In this document: positions 34,387 to 44,485 of the stretch, one piece after another
Numbering within the stretch: the first letter of the stretch is position 1
How the letters are laid out: every line of letters starts with the position of its first letter
From: Ariolimax columbianus
Taxonomy: Eukaryota; Mollusca; Gastropoda; Stylommatophora; Arionidae
Direction of reading: 5' to 3'
DNA: 64,000 nucleotides
NCBI GenBank assembly: GCA_036924085.1
Contig: JAVGWX010000013.1
Location: 67,140,759-67,204,758, forward strand
The notes under the pieces: model-generated
Told to the model about the DNA's origin: nothing
The model's database searches: none
The model's input: the letters and a program-made list of their open reading frames with translations, nothing else
Program-made: the position numbers and the translations under genes

Positions 34387-35089
34387 TAATTTATAAACCT
34401 GTAATAAGTCACCTCGAATTCTTCTCTTTTCTAGACACTGGAGACCAGTTTTTCTAAGTCTCTCCTCATAACTTTAATTCTGGAATCCCACGATCATTTT
34501 AGTAGCTCTTCTTTGTATCCTTTCTATCATGTCTATATCCACTCTGCGATAAGGGCTCCCCACCTGAATATTGAACTCCAATTTAGGTCTCACCAATGAT
34601 TTATATTATTTGACTATCACTTCCTAGCTTCGATGTGTAATGTTTCTTTTAATTATACCCAGCATTACATTAGCCTTTTTCACCACAGCCATCAGAATTG
34701 CTCTCGTACCTTACACGTATTATCTATTATAATACCTAGGTCACTTTCCTTTTATATCTTCCTAATATTGTTCACTCCCACTATGTAATTATGTTTCATA
34801 TTTGATCTTCCCATGTGAATGACCGTACATCTGTCTACATTAAACTCCATCTGCCAGCTCACAGACCATTTATGAATAGTAGCTAAATCTGATCTCAATA
34901 GATCCACATCTACCAGAGAAGAGACCCTTCTGCATAATTTGGTGTCATCCGCGAACTTTGCAATCATGGATGCAATACCATTATCCAAATCATTTATATA
35001 TATCAAGAAAAAAATTGGCCCCAATACCGATCCCTGAGGTACTCCACTTATAACATCACATCAGTCAGAATACTCCTTATGTATGTTAA

Positions 35090-36160
35090 CTCATTCACTA
35101 CCACGAGCCGATACAACGGCTTCCGGTTTTTTCTAGAAAACCCAGAAGCCGGTGTATCGGCTTTTGTTACTGTGTTCACAAAATCACATATTTTCCCATT
35201 CCTAGTTCTCCTAAATGTTTTATTTTGGTTATTGGCGGAAGTCCAGATTTTTGCACTTTTTCATTCCAGAAGAGTTAGTTTGAGTTTCGTTGAAAAAATG
35301 TTTAGTTTCGTAACTTGGAAAATATAATTTTTTTTCGGAGAGCAACTTTGAAGCTATCCCATGCACCTTCAGCCACACCAAATATAGTTTTTTCAGTACA
35401 AGCTCAGGAATAGATAGATTATATTATTGCTAATGGTAGTGATGATGAAGATATCGATCGTTATGATAGCGCTGTTTCAATTTATTTATCTAGTCTTAGT
35501 TCTACGTAGAGCGATGAAAGTAAAACTAAGTCTACTGACGAAGGGGCGGTGCCCTCTTTTGTCTCAAGCAATGGTAATAACAGTTCACAAATTCAATAAA
35601 GGTTCAAGATCCGACACAATCATTCTAGTGTGTATAATATTAATGTGTGTATATATATTTTGAATACAGCACCGTGTGCGCGTAAATTGTAAACACTCAC
35701 GCTGATGTTGATCGGAGCTTTTAATTTTTAGCACGTTTTCAACTTCACGTGCCTTCAGTAAAATGTAAATACTGTGAAAACAACTGCACCAAATTAGGAG
35801 CAACTTTCAGAACATGGTCCTTTGAGGATTTCCGTCAATAGAAATTCATTATGTTATTTGCATATTGGTTTAGAGCTGAATAATGTATTGATGAGGGGAA
35901 CATTTTTGTTCATAATTTTAAAAAATAACAAATGATTATGCAACTTTAATTCATCAAACACAAATTTACACCTGCATTTGTAAAATATATGTATTCCATT
36001 CTATTCTAGCCTCAATTGTGAACAGTTTGGTATATAATACGTGTTATTTTAGTGAACGTCTATTGAAGACAAATAGATCGCAACTAAGTGATGCTGTTTT
36101 TCAGTTTTACATAAAAATAAAATTGTGTCCAGAGGTCCAAAATATTTGGGAGTGAATGAG
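35090..36160. mobile_element. non-autonomous piggyBac-type element (1071 bp)
   Basis: Flanked by TTAA at 35086-35089 and 36161-36164. Ends are CTCATTCACTACC and, inverted, CTCATTCACTCCC (12 of 13 matching). Inside, the forward strand keeps an acidic stretch NGSDDEDIDRYDS near 35431 and KCKYCENNCTK near 35773. These look like the acidic N-terminus and cysteine-rich C-terminus of a piggyBac transposase. The catalytic core is missing, so this is an internal-deletion derivative. The TIR differs from the two other piggyBac elements. Confidence 0.85.
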
Positions 36161-36298
36161 TTAACTCTCTCTTTTCTGCCTGTTAACCAATTTTCTATCA
36201 TGAATTCTAATAGATTGGTTAAACATGATCTTCCTTGAGTAAACCCATGCTGACTATATTGTTATATGACCAAAATAACGTTAACTGTCTAACCCTGA

Positions 36299-36830
36299 TT
36301 TCAGTCATTAATTCTCTTTCCACCCCTAACTTTTTTAAAAACCTCCACATTTGTTTTCTTCTCTTTCCAAGAAATCCGACCCAATCCTCTATATAATCTC
36401 ATTTCGAAGGCTCCAATACTCTTTTCCAACTGTTTCTTCATTGTCCATGTTTCTGCGCCATAAAGTAGTGACAAGTATACATAACACCTGACAATTATTT
36501 TCAAATTCTGATTGAACTGTTTGGATGTCAGTATGTGTCGCTTGTGTTTGAATACCATCTTGGCCACACCTATTCTTTTTCTGATTTCTTTTTCACAGCT
36601 CCATTCTTCCGTTATTATATGACCTAGATAGAAGAAACGCCGTACCTGTCTGGTTCTAGTAGTTGATCTTTTATTTGCATGTGCCAACACGGTTTCTTGT
36701 CACTTTCCTCAAGTATCATAGTCTTTGTTTTCTTTAAGTTTATGTCTAATCCAAACTCTTGAGTTATTGTGTATATTGTTGTCACAAGCTCCTGCAATTC
36801 TTGCTCACTTTTTGCCAAGCCCTGGCATCC
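36299..36830 (-). pseudogene. RTE-like LINE RT C-terminus
   Basis: Reverse-strand frames read SEQELQELVTTIYTITQEFG, LDINLKKTKTM, then VRRFFYLGHIITEEWSCEKE, IRKRIGVAK, SLLYGAETWTMKKQLEKSIG and AFEMRLYRGLGRISWKEKK. It is the palm-to-thumb end of an RTE-like RT, with one frameshift near 36650. It is the same family as the fragment at 1-345. Its 3' neighbour is the CR1-like LINE. Confidence 0.82.
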
Positions 36831-37512
36831 CCTCTATTTGTTCTCTGTAGATATTAGGTAGACAAAGCGATTACATATCCCTATCCCACTCCTCTCTTTA
36901 CATCTATACTTAGAGTATATAAAACGGGATAAATAATTTGTGGCAAATCCACATCATGTTAATAATAAGATAACATGGTCAACATCTCACATTCAAAATA
37001 TAGCAAGATCATGAAGATTGCTAAATCGTGCTTAGAGGTCGTTTTTGGTAAATTACAATAAATGTATGTTACAAACCTTTGTCTCGAGTCATTACATATC
37101 CTCATGTCGGGCGGTTTGTGAGGAATTGGACTCTTTTTTGCATACCAACTTCAGCTGTTTTTTCAGACAATTTCTTTATTCTGCAAACACCAATAGTTAC
37201 GACGGAAAGGTCATTGACGGCTTGTGAGGACGACGTCCCGTACCAGATCATTCCGACTTTTCGACACTTCTCGCATTCTTTTCTTATTTTATCTGTTTAA
37301 AAAACCAGCAAATATGTTTTAACAACATTTACCGGCTGTGTTCCTGTCTACTAAAATGACTTGGCGTGTTTTGAATCTAGTTAAAAGGCAAGATAACGAA
37401 GTATAACCGCTACCGCCATACAAGGATCTTGTCGGACATTTGATTTCGTCTGCCCCTCACGAGAAAAACGTTGGTCGTGCCGGTAAGGAGTAGAGTTTCC
37501 AGATCAAACAAA
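36831..37512. other. unannotated interval
   Basis: No family recognised. The frame near 37350-37500 (VLNLVKRQDNEV, KNVGRAGKE) may be an old transposase remnant, but the evidence is insufficient. Confidence 0.35.
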
Positions 37513-37908
37513 GGTTGGTTTGGCTTGGCTTGGTTTGGCTTGGCTTAGTTTCGTTCGTTCTCAATCTCCCGCTACCAAACCATGAAAGGGCTTAAGTAGC
37601 AGAATGTAGTAAAGAGAACGGAATGCGTTGTGTTGTAGTTTACAGCTTCACTGCGATGTTTGCCCCTTTCGGTCCAACACATCCGACTTCAGCAAACATT
37701 TTTTTAGTACCGGGTTAGCATTCCCTCTTCGATCCCTTCTCCTTAGCCAGTCTGCCCTGCTGCAGCCTGTTATCCAGGATCACCGCGTAGAGGTGCAGAA
37801 GGGTCTTGGCAGCTCTGGTTCGCTGGCCCTGACGCTAGCAGTCAGCTATGGGTCGCTGACCACTGCAGCTCATGCGCTGCTCAGCATCTTGATCCCAAAC
37901 CAGGGTTG
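37513..37908 (-). mobile_element. SINE-like S2, copy A
   Basis: Full length, about 360 bp. The plus strand starts with a (TTGGC)n-type run and CGTTCGTTCTCAATC. It continues AACGGAATGCGTTGTG and TTTACAGCTTCACTGCGATG, the shared block CATCCGACTTCAGCA, and ends near CTCAGCATCTTGATCCC. With the simple repeat as 3' tail, the element reads on the reverse strand. No RNA pol III B-box was found in its head. Confidence 0.85.
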
Positions 37909-37967
37909 AAGAGTTGCCAAAAGAAAATTCCAAACCTGTTAACATATTTGTTTCTTAATCTTTCTTC

Positions 37968-38573
37968 TTCGTTCGTTCTCAGTCTCCAGCTGGGGGCGTC
38001 GTGGGCTAGTGGTTAAGTGACACGGCTCACAAGACTGAATGTGCTGGGTTCACTCCCAAATTTCATCACCGGCCGTTACCCTGGTGACGAAAACCCTTAT
38101 AAAATACCGGAGGAAACAGACCTTTATATAAAATGAATGCCGAAGTCGGATGCACTGGGCCGACAGGCGCAAAATAAAAATATAGTGCAGCGCACACCAC
38201 CTTGGGGAATAGAGAAATAAGGCGAACGCTGAAAAAAAAAAAAGCAAGCTATCAAGCCCTGAAAAGGACAGGGCAAGTAGCAGGGTGTAGTTCAGATAAC
38301 GGAATGCGTTGTGTCATAGTTTACAACTTGACTGTGATATTTGCACCTTTCGGTTCGACACATCCTGCTTCAGCAAGCATTTTTGGGATCCGGGTCAGCC
38401 TTCCCTCTTCGATCATTTCTCCTTAGCCAGTCTGTCCTGTTACAGCCTGTTATCTAAGATCACCGCGTTGAAGGAGGAGAAAAGACTTTGTATATCTGGT
38501 TCGCTGGCAGTCAGATGTGGGTCTCTTATCGCTGTAACTCATACACTGCTCAACATATTGATCCCGGTTGTAT
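37968..38573 (-). mobile_element. SINE-like S2, copy B, split by a nested SINE
   Basis: S2 sequence is present on both sides of a tRNA-derived SINE: TTCGTTCGTTCTCAGTCTCC up to 37991, then AGCTATCAAGCCCTGAAAAG from 38246 on to GATCCCGG. Its end touches a CR1-like 3' end (CTTCTAAACCAGTATAA at 38580). Confidence 0.85.
37992..38243 (+). mobile_element. tRNA-derived SINE S1, copy 1, nested in S2
   Basis: The head GGGCTAGTGGTTAAGTG is A-box like and GCTGGGTTCACTCCC is B-box like. The body includes CACCGGCCGTTACCC and GAAGTCGGATGCACTGGGCC, and the tail is A12. It matches the reverse-strand copy at 56123-56372 over its length. AGCT-type bases at both junctions suggest a short or eroded target-site duplication. 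Confidence 0.9.
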
Positions 38574-39234
38574 TCAGTCTTCTAAACCAGTATAAAGGCG
38601 TTGCGTTAAGTTATTGATACATACTTCATATCTCCACGCTACCCCAGTCTATAAACTGTAAACTACGACACAACTTCACAACGTCCTTATCAGGACGGGC
38701 GCCTTTGAATATAAAAAATTGCGAGTCCGAAAGGTAAATCAGGAAAGAAATTGGACGGCACCCTCTAACGACCGACCAAATAGATCTACAGAACAAAAGA
38801 ATGGCTGTTGGTTATTTGACACCAGGCACTGATATGCCAGATTGAATACCAGAGCTAAATTCAACAAATTAATAACAAGGAGAGTTTGTGTAATACAACA
38901 AAGAATGACTTTTAATGGCTGTTGTATTGATGCTGTACAATTGAGACAGATACAAACCCATGTGGAAGTTCACAAACAGATGCTGTACATATGAAAAACA
39001 GACATACGTAAGTGGTTTGTGTATACATTTCAGTTTTACAGTAAAACATTTGTACAATAAAAATACTTTGACAGTTTATAGCATAGTAATCGTTTCTTCA
39101 TATTTGATGTGTGTCGTGAAGTAGTCGGCACCACTGAATCACGGGCAGATACAAAGGTGAGAAGTGCATTTCAGGAGAAGAGTATGTAGGTTGGTACTTC
39201 TTGTAGTTTAATGTGTTCTGTTGCATTGTTTCTT
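38574..39234. other. mostly unannotated; CR1 tail snippet and S2 scrap
   Basis: 38575-38606 is a CR1-like 3' end. 38646-38690 has CTGTAAACTACGACACAAC, as in S2. The rest shows nothing. Confidence 0.5.
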
Positions 39235-39905
39235 GAAGCAGAGGTCCAACATTCCATCTGATGAAGCATAGGTCCAACATTCCAGTTGATGAAGAATAGG
39301 TCCAACATTCTAGTTGATGAAGAATAGGTCCAACATTCCAGTTGATGAAGCATAGGTCCAACATTCCAGTTGATGATTGAAGCATAGGTCCAACATTCCA
39401 GTTGATGATTGAAGCATAGGTCCAACATTCCAGTTGATGAAGCATAGGTCCAACATTCCAGTTGATGAAGCATAGGTCCAACATTCCAGTTGATGAAGCA
39501 TAGGTCCAACATTCCAGTTGATGAAGCATAGGTCCAACATTCCAGTTGATGAAGAATAGGTCCAACATTCCAGTTGATGAAGAATAGGTCCAACATTCCA
39601 GTTGATGAAGCATAGGTCCAACATTCCATTTGTTGAAGCATAGGTCCAACATTCCAGTTGATGAAGCATAGGTTCAACATTCCATCTGATGAAGCATAGG
39701 TTCAACATTCCATCTGATGAAGCATAGGTTCAACATTCCATCTGATGAAGCATAGGTCCAACATTCCAGTTGATGAAGCATAGGTCCAACATTCCAGTTG
39801 ATGATTGAAGCATAGGTTCAACATTTTATCTGATGAAGCATAGGTCCAACATCCCATTTGTTGAAGCATATGTCCAACACTGAATTTGTTGAAGCATAGG
39901 TCTAG
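39235..39905. repeat. 28-bp minisatellite, about 24 units
   Basis: The unit is TAGGTCCAACATTCCAGTTG plus ATGAAGCA, with variants ATTCCATCTGATG and two longer units (GATGATTGAAG). It produces long reverse-strand open frames only because the unit lacks stops. No host element was recognised at either edge. Confidence 0.95.
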
Positions 39906-40169
39906 CACTGCATTTGGTTCCCCTAACCAAATTTTAGGTTAAAATTGTTTAGATTCTAAGACATACATTTCCCCCCCTTTAAATGTTTCTCAAATCGAGA
40001 TGTATCTAACAACCATTAATGTCTTACATAAACAAAAAGTTAGTCAATGGAATTTCAGGCAGCATTTTCATTGCCTGAGTTTTGTGAAAATTTGGTAGTG
40101 GAATTTCCTATATTTTTAATGCTTATTGTTGCATCATTTAAGTGTTGTTTCTATTGATCCCTTATTATC

Positions 40170-40262
40170 GTTCTTCTTCTTCTTCTTCTGCGTACACAGT
40201 CAGACAGTAACCATTATTTTCTCGAAAAAAGCGGCGGTCATCCTGAGACTCTCGCCACTACC
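40170..40262 (-). mobile_element. LINE-I 3' end remnant
   Basis: (CTT)n then CTGCGTACACAGTCAGACAG, TCTCGAAAAAAGCGGCGG and GTCATCCTGAGACTCTC. On the reverse strand the element ends in GCAGAAGAAGAAGAAGAA. Confidence 0.85.
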
Positions 40263-40394
40263 ATAGAGCTTGTCTTGCAGTTATTATCGTTCAAAATGTT
40301 GTCAAAAGAGATTGCAGTACGAAGCAGCTTCGAAAAGAAAAGTTACTGTGTACACAGAAGAGCATGGAAATATAGTGGCAGGAAAGCTATCATC

Positions 40395-40585
40395 AACAAT
40401 CAGTACAGCTCAAGCGGCCGAAGACAGATGTGTCGGACCGAAAGGTGCAAATATCGCAGTCAATCTGTAAACTAGCGACACAACGTATTCTGTTCTCCGG
40501 ATTACATTCTTCTACTTGCAAAGCCCTGTTCAGGATTTGGTAGCAGGAGATTGAGAATGAACGCAGAAGAAGAAGTACAACTCAA
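40395..40585 (+). mobile_element. SINE-like S2, copy D (3' part)
   Basis: CGGCCGAAGACAGATGTGTC, GGTGCAAATATCGCAGTCAA, CTGTAAACTAGCGACACAAC, ending AATGAACGCAGAAGAAGAAG. Truncated at its 5' side. Confidence 0.85.
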
Positions 40586-40599
40586 AATGAAAGAAAAAT

Positions 40600-40885
40600 A
40601 TGATTGACAGCAGCAGATCTGACCACATCCACCAACTTTCGCCTGAGCCACCTACATCAGCTCAAGACATCACACACAAGTGTCTGTCAATGTCCATAGC
40701 CCTGAATACATCCTACAGGACTTCCTGGTATACAGAAACCTATAACGACAAACCTGACCAGAGGGAGTCGAAGTGATTCAGAAGCTGTTGGGCTGCCATC
40801 CTGATCTGGAGTGGACAGGACTACAGATCTAGCATGACCAAAAAGCCTGAACGCAGAGGAACAAGAAGAGTAACAAGTCATCAAT
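40600..40885 (+). pseudogene. LINE-I 3' coding end
   Basis: Across frames: TNFRLSHLHQLKTSHTSVCQ, PEYILQDFLVYRNL, PEGVEVIQKLLG, LEWTGLQI, a stop, HDQKA. This is the post-RNase H C-terminus of LINE-I, ending in GAACGCAGAGGAACAAGAAG. It is an unexpanded relative of the reverse-strand copy next to it at 40903-41345. Confidence 0.7.
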
Positions 40886-40902
40886 TTCAAATCAGTCATC
40901 TT

Positions 40903-41345
40903 CTTTTTTCTTCTTCTGCGTTCAGGTTTTTTTAATCATGCTAATTCTTCATTCCTATTGCCAGGATGGTCGTCAGTCCTATCGCCAGGATGAAGTCCGC
41001 AGTCCTATCGCCAGGATGAAGTCTGCAGTCCTATTGCCAGGATGAAGTCCGCAGTCCTATCGCTAGGATGAAGTCCGAAGTCCTATTGCCAGGATGAAGT
41101 CCGCTGTCCTATCGTCAGGATGAAGTTCGCAGTCTTTTCCAGGTTTGAGCGGTGACCCCATAATTTTTGTCTTCGTTCTGTTCCATCTTGCCAGGTCTGG
41201 CATCTTAGTTCTTCGTAGGCCGGGAATTCTTGAAGTACGTGTTCAGGGGCCTGGACTCCTGTCCCACATGGCCAATGTTAGTCGGTGAAGAAATAGCTGT
41301 CATTTCATATTTTCATGCAAAATCTCAACTGCTTAAAGGACGAGA
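40903..41345 (-). pseudogene. LINE-I 3' coding end containing a 26-bp array
   Basis: The reverse strand reads CGTGVQAPEHVLQEFPAYEE, LRCQTWQDGTERRQ, KLWGHRSNLEKTANFILTIG, where the last nine codons become a 26-bp tandem array. After the array come AGCATGATTAAAAAAACC and TGAACGCAGAAGAAGAAAAA, the element tail. It stands head to head with the forward LINE-I end at 40600. The frame is destroyed by the array. Confidence 0.8.
40957..41136 (-). repeat. 26-bp minisatellite from LINE-I 3' coding sequence
   Basis: Seven units (six of 26 bp, one of 24). The plus-strand unit is ATCGCCAGGATGAAGTCCGC plus AGTCCT. The first unit on the LINE strand encodes KTANFILTIG in frame with the upstream LINE. Confidence 0.92.
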
Positions 41346-42177
41346 CACAAGGTGTGTTAAAAATGTATTTAACCTCATTTTTTTTTTCCGGGGAAACTGA
41401 TAAAGCATGGGTGTTGTCCTTCGGCAGGGAGGTATAGGGAACTGTCATGCGTGTGTGTGAATGTTTTCCCATCCACGGATTGTGTCAGTCGCTGGCAGTC
41501 AGCCTTTCAGTGTTGAGTGTAGTGAGCATACGTCGGAGTTTCATTCACCACGAAATGATGCAATGTCAAAGTCATGTTGACCATTTTCTTTGACTCCCGT
41601 GGGGTTGTGCATCCTGAGTATTAACCAAAAGGTCAAAATATTACCAAAGAGTACGAGCTGGAAGTCATCCATCATCTTTGTGATGCTGTTCAGCGAAATA
41701 GGTCGAGTCTGTGGACAATGGGGACTTGGCAGCTCCACCATGACAACACACCCCCCTAGTCTATGCGTCTGGTTCAGACTTTCTTGGTCAAACACAATAT
41801 TCCTCTTGTTCCCCAGGCCCCCCAGTCTTTGCGTCTGGTTCAGACTTTCTTGGTCAAACACAACATTCCTCTTGTTCGCCAGACTCTATATTCTCCCTAC
41901 ATGACTCTTTGCGATTCTGGCTGTTCCTTTAGCAGAATATTCCGCTGAAAGGGACCTGATTTGAGTCACGAGAAGATAATATGCGGGATGTGACGACCCA
42001 GCTGTACTCCATTCCCAAAGAGCCCTTTCTGAAATGTTTCCAACAATGGCAGGAGCGCTGGCAGAAGTATGCTGAGTCCCAAGGAGAGTACTTTGAAGGG
42101 GATTAGGGTTTCAAACCTCCAGTTGAGTAATTGTATTTTTCTAGCCTAATGGTCAGATACTTCTTGAACACATCTCA
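41344..42177 (+). mobile_element. mariner-type transposon, internally deleted
   Basis: Ends are AGGTGTGTTAAAAATGTAT and, inverted, AGATGTGTTCAAGAAGTAT, a degenerate inverted repeat. Inside, LHHDNTPPHS, then LVQTFLVKHNIPLV and LYSPYMTLCDF (the catalytic D of SPD is here Y), then IPKEPFLKCFQQWQERW, form the C-terminal half of a mariner transposase. The N-terminal half is mostly missing. The family differs from the element at 21.5 kb. Confidence 0.75.
41758..41885 (+). repeat. 66-bp tandem duplication in mariner coding sequence
   Basis: Two copies of AGTCT-TGCGTCTGGTTCAG through CTTGTT, with a 66-bp (22-codon) period, duplicating the VWFRLSWSN / LVQTFLVKHN segment. Confidence 0.9.
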
Positions 42178-42374
42178 TTTTAACGGGATAATGAAAATAT
42201 GAACGACTCGAGAAGTCATCCAGAAGAACGAAACTCTGAATGTGAAGTTGACTCTAGTATTAATTCAGAAGGAAGTGATATATTAACTAACCACATAATC
42301 AATCATGTGTTCTTAGTAAATTGATTTATACTAACCAGAAGCAAGCAGAAAAGTGTCAGCCAGCCGAACTGTAC

Positions 42375-43320
42375 AATATTCTTCTTCTTCATACACTGTT
42401 AGACGTCAACTTGAATTTGTTTGAAGAAAGCAGCGGTCATCCTGAGTGAGGCTGTCAACACTGCCATAGAGCTTGTCCAGTGTTGGCACTGGTGATGGCC
42501 ACATGTGCTTTCTCTGGTCCTCGTATGTCGGGCAGTTTTGCAAAGGGATGTTCAGGGGTCAGTTTCCTAGTACCACAGGTGCATTTGTCAGTAGCACCTA
42601 TCTTCAGTGTATTGAATAGATGGTACCCCAGTTTGTTATGGCCTGTACATAGGCTGAAGACCACCACCATCTCTCTTCTGTTCAACTGGTAATAAGCATC
42701 ATTTTTTGTGTAGCCAGTATGCTCTGTTTCCCATTTGCCCAAGTATCTGGCCCTAATAAACCTTTCGGACGTTTCCAAGGTCACACTAGAATCTGGTTGT
42801 GATAACCTTCCATCTTTTTTAGCCAGTCTGTCTGCCTCCTCGTTGCCTTGAATGTTACAGTAGGATGGAACCTACTGTGCCACAAATCTTTTGGGTGTGG
42901 ACTGCTGACATAGTTGGCTTGGCTTCGTTCGTTCTCAATCTCCCGCTACCAAACCCTGAGAGGGCCTAAGTAGCAGAATGTAGCCCGGAGAACGGAATGC
43001 ATTGTGTCGTAGTTTACAGCTTCACTGCGATATTTGCACTTTTCGGTCCAACACATCCGACTTCAGCAAGCATTTTTTTGAGTACTGGGTTAGCATTCCC
43101 TCTCTGATCCCATCTCCTTCGCCAGTCTGCCCTCCTGCAGCCTGTTATCCAGGATAACCACATAGAGGTGTAGAAGGGTCTTGGTAGCTCTGTTTCGCTG
43201 GCCCTAACGCTAGCAACCAGCTATGGGTCGCTGGCCACTGCAGCTCAAGCGCTGCTCAGCATCTTGATCCCGCTGGCATAGTTGACTGAGTACTGATCTT
43301 AAATCATTTGAACTGTACAA
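42375..43320 (-). pseudogene. LINE-I C-terminus split by SINE S2
   Basis: The reverse-strand frames read (from 43320) LRSVLSQLCQQSTPKRFVAQ, VPSYCNIQGNEEADRLAKK, ERFIRARYLGKWETEHTGYT, NDAYYQLNRREMVVVFSLCT, IGATDKCTCGTRKLTPEHPF. It is RNase H C-terminus plus zinc motif of LINE-I. S2 copy C lies between SQLC and the upstream part with an 8-bp duplication. The 3' end near 42378 has the (GAA)n-type tail. Several lesions. Confidence 0.85.
42917..43276 (-). mobile_element. SINE-like S2, copy C, with 8-bp TSD
   Basis: 360 bp flanked by CATAGTTG at 42909-42916 and 43277-43284. This defines the S2 ends: a GCTTGGCTTCGTTCG-type simple-repeat side and a CTTGATCCCGCTGG side. It is inserted in a LINE-I copy. 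Confidence 0.88.
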
Positions 43321-43799
43321 TATAAAAGAGACAACAACAGATTCAATGTTCTCCCTTCATGAAACCATTCCAGCTGCACTGTTTCTCCCACTCCGTCTCT
43401 TCCTCCGCCGATCCATCCTTCTATCTTTCACCAGTAGAGTGCATTATGTGTTTTATTTATTTTCTTGTTTTGTTGTTGTTGTTATCCTCAAATGATCAAA
43501 GTATAAATCAGATTTGAAACAGAAATTAAACGGAAAAAAATATTAGGCTTCATCTGAGATTTGAACCCTGTACCATCTCGCACTGTAAGCAGGAATCATG
43601 TGATTCAATCAGCCAATCAAATCATCCCCGTATACTCTGGATGCATATGAAAAATTATACAGCAATGACTAATTTTGTGTATGTTGCAATTATGCATATC
43701 AGAATTGAGGCCTTTAATTTGTTGTGTTCGGGGTGCTAAAAATAAGATATCTGTCTTACAATGAATGGAGTTTTAGATTCAATGAAATACAAATATACT
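43321..43799. other. unannotated interval
   Basis: AT-rich. Nothing recognised, except a possible tRNA-like stretch near 43555-43600 (GAACCCTG, CACTGTAAGCAGGA) too weak to call. Confidence 0.35.
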
Positions 43800-44340
43800 T
43801 CTTCTTCTTCTTTTGTCATCTCACTTTCTACTGGGTTGTGGCCCCGTGTCGTGGTATGTATTGTCTTTCGCCTCTTTTGTGGCCTGAGTAACATTTTTCC
43901 CCATTTTATGACAGGTTTCGCTTACGCTGTCTATCCATCTTGTCCTTGGTCTACCTCTTGCTCTTCTTCCTGATGTTCTCCTGTAGAAGGTTGCATGAAC
44001 AATGTGGTCTGGCTGTATTCTCACAATATGGTCGAATCATTTCATTCTGTGTTGCTCGATGTAATTTAGACAGGGAATTGTTCCAACATTCTCCCGAACA
44101 CTCATATGTGCGATTCTTTCTCTTCTGGAATTGTTAGTGACCTTTCATAGGCACTGCATTTGCAAGTGGCTAGCTTTCCTTCCTGGACCTTATTCAATAT
44201 CCATGTCTGGCATTGGTAGAACAGGATTTGAATGACGATGCTATTTATCATCTGCTTTTTTGCTTGGAGGGAAATCTTGAGATGTCTTAGTAGTGGAGAC
44301 AGCTGATAAGTAATAGCATTTGCCCTCTGCACTCTTCATG
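43800..44340 (-). pseudogene. RTE-like LINE C-terminus
   Basis: The reverse strand reads YQLSPLLRHLKISLQAKKQM, INSIVIQILFYQCQTWILN, then after a shift MRIQPDHIVHATFYRRTSGR, RARGRPRTRWIDSVSE. This is the order thumb, QTW box, RGRPRTRW box of RTE-like LINEs. A (CTT)n run lies at its 3' side (43800-43815). Confidence 0.8.
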
Positions 44341-44485
44341 TCAACATATACTTTGCAAAAACAAAAACCTACATCCAGGCTTCCTGAGTGTTGGGTCCTG
44401 AAATGTTGGCCCACAACTCTACCTGGTTCTTGTCGTGGTACAAGTCAAGATTCAAGATTATTTTTGTGAAGGAACACATCCATTC

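Larger units (their letters stand above)
33885..36298 (-). mobile_element. CR1-like LINE 3' half hosting a SINE and a piggyBac
   Basis: Reverse-strand order: ENWLTGRKE, then (after the piggyBac) VISGVPQGSVLGP-like, IFFLIYINDLDNGIAS, KFADDTKLCRRVSSL (FADD intact), WQMEFNVDRCTVIHMG, a thumb segment, and a 3' end CTTCTAAACCAGTATAATGA shared with other CR1 tails. The 90-residue frame at 35024-34752 holds the catalytic box. SINE S3 (34154-34386) and a piggyBac derivative (35090-36160) split it. Adding back the interruptions gives the same order as the forward copy at 13.6-15.6 kb. Confidence 0.85.

Noticed and set aside
37992..38070. A tRNA gene
   Set aside because: A- and B-box-like motifs are present but the sequence continues into a SINE body with an A-tail, and the cloverleaf is degenerate; same for 34.3, 21.7, 48.7, 53.2, 56.3 and 63.2 kb.
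39098..39908. Reverse-strand frames of 130-184 codons with WNVGPMLHQLEC repeats
   Set aside because: All three frames are open because the 28-bp unit has no stops; this is satellite, not a repeat protein.
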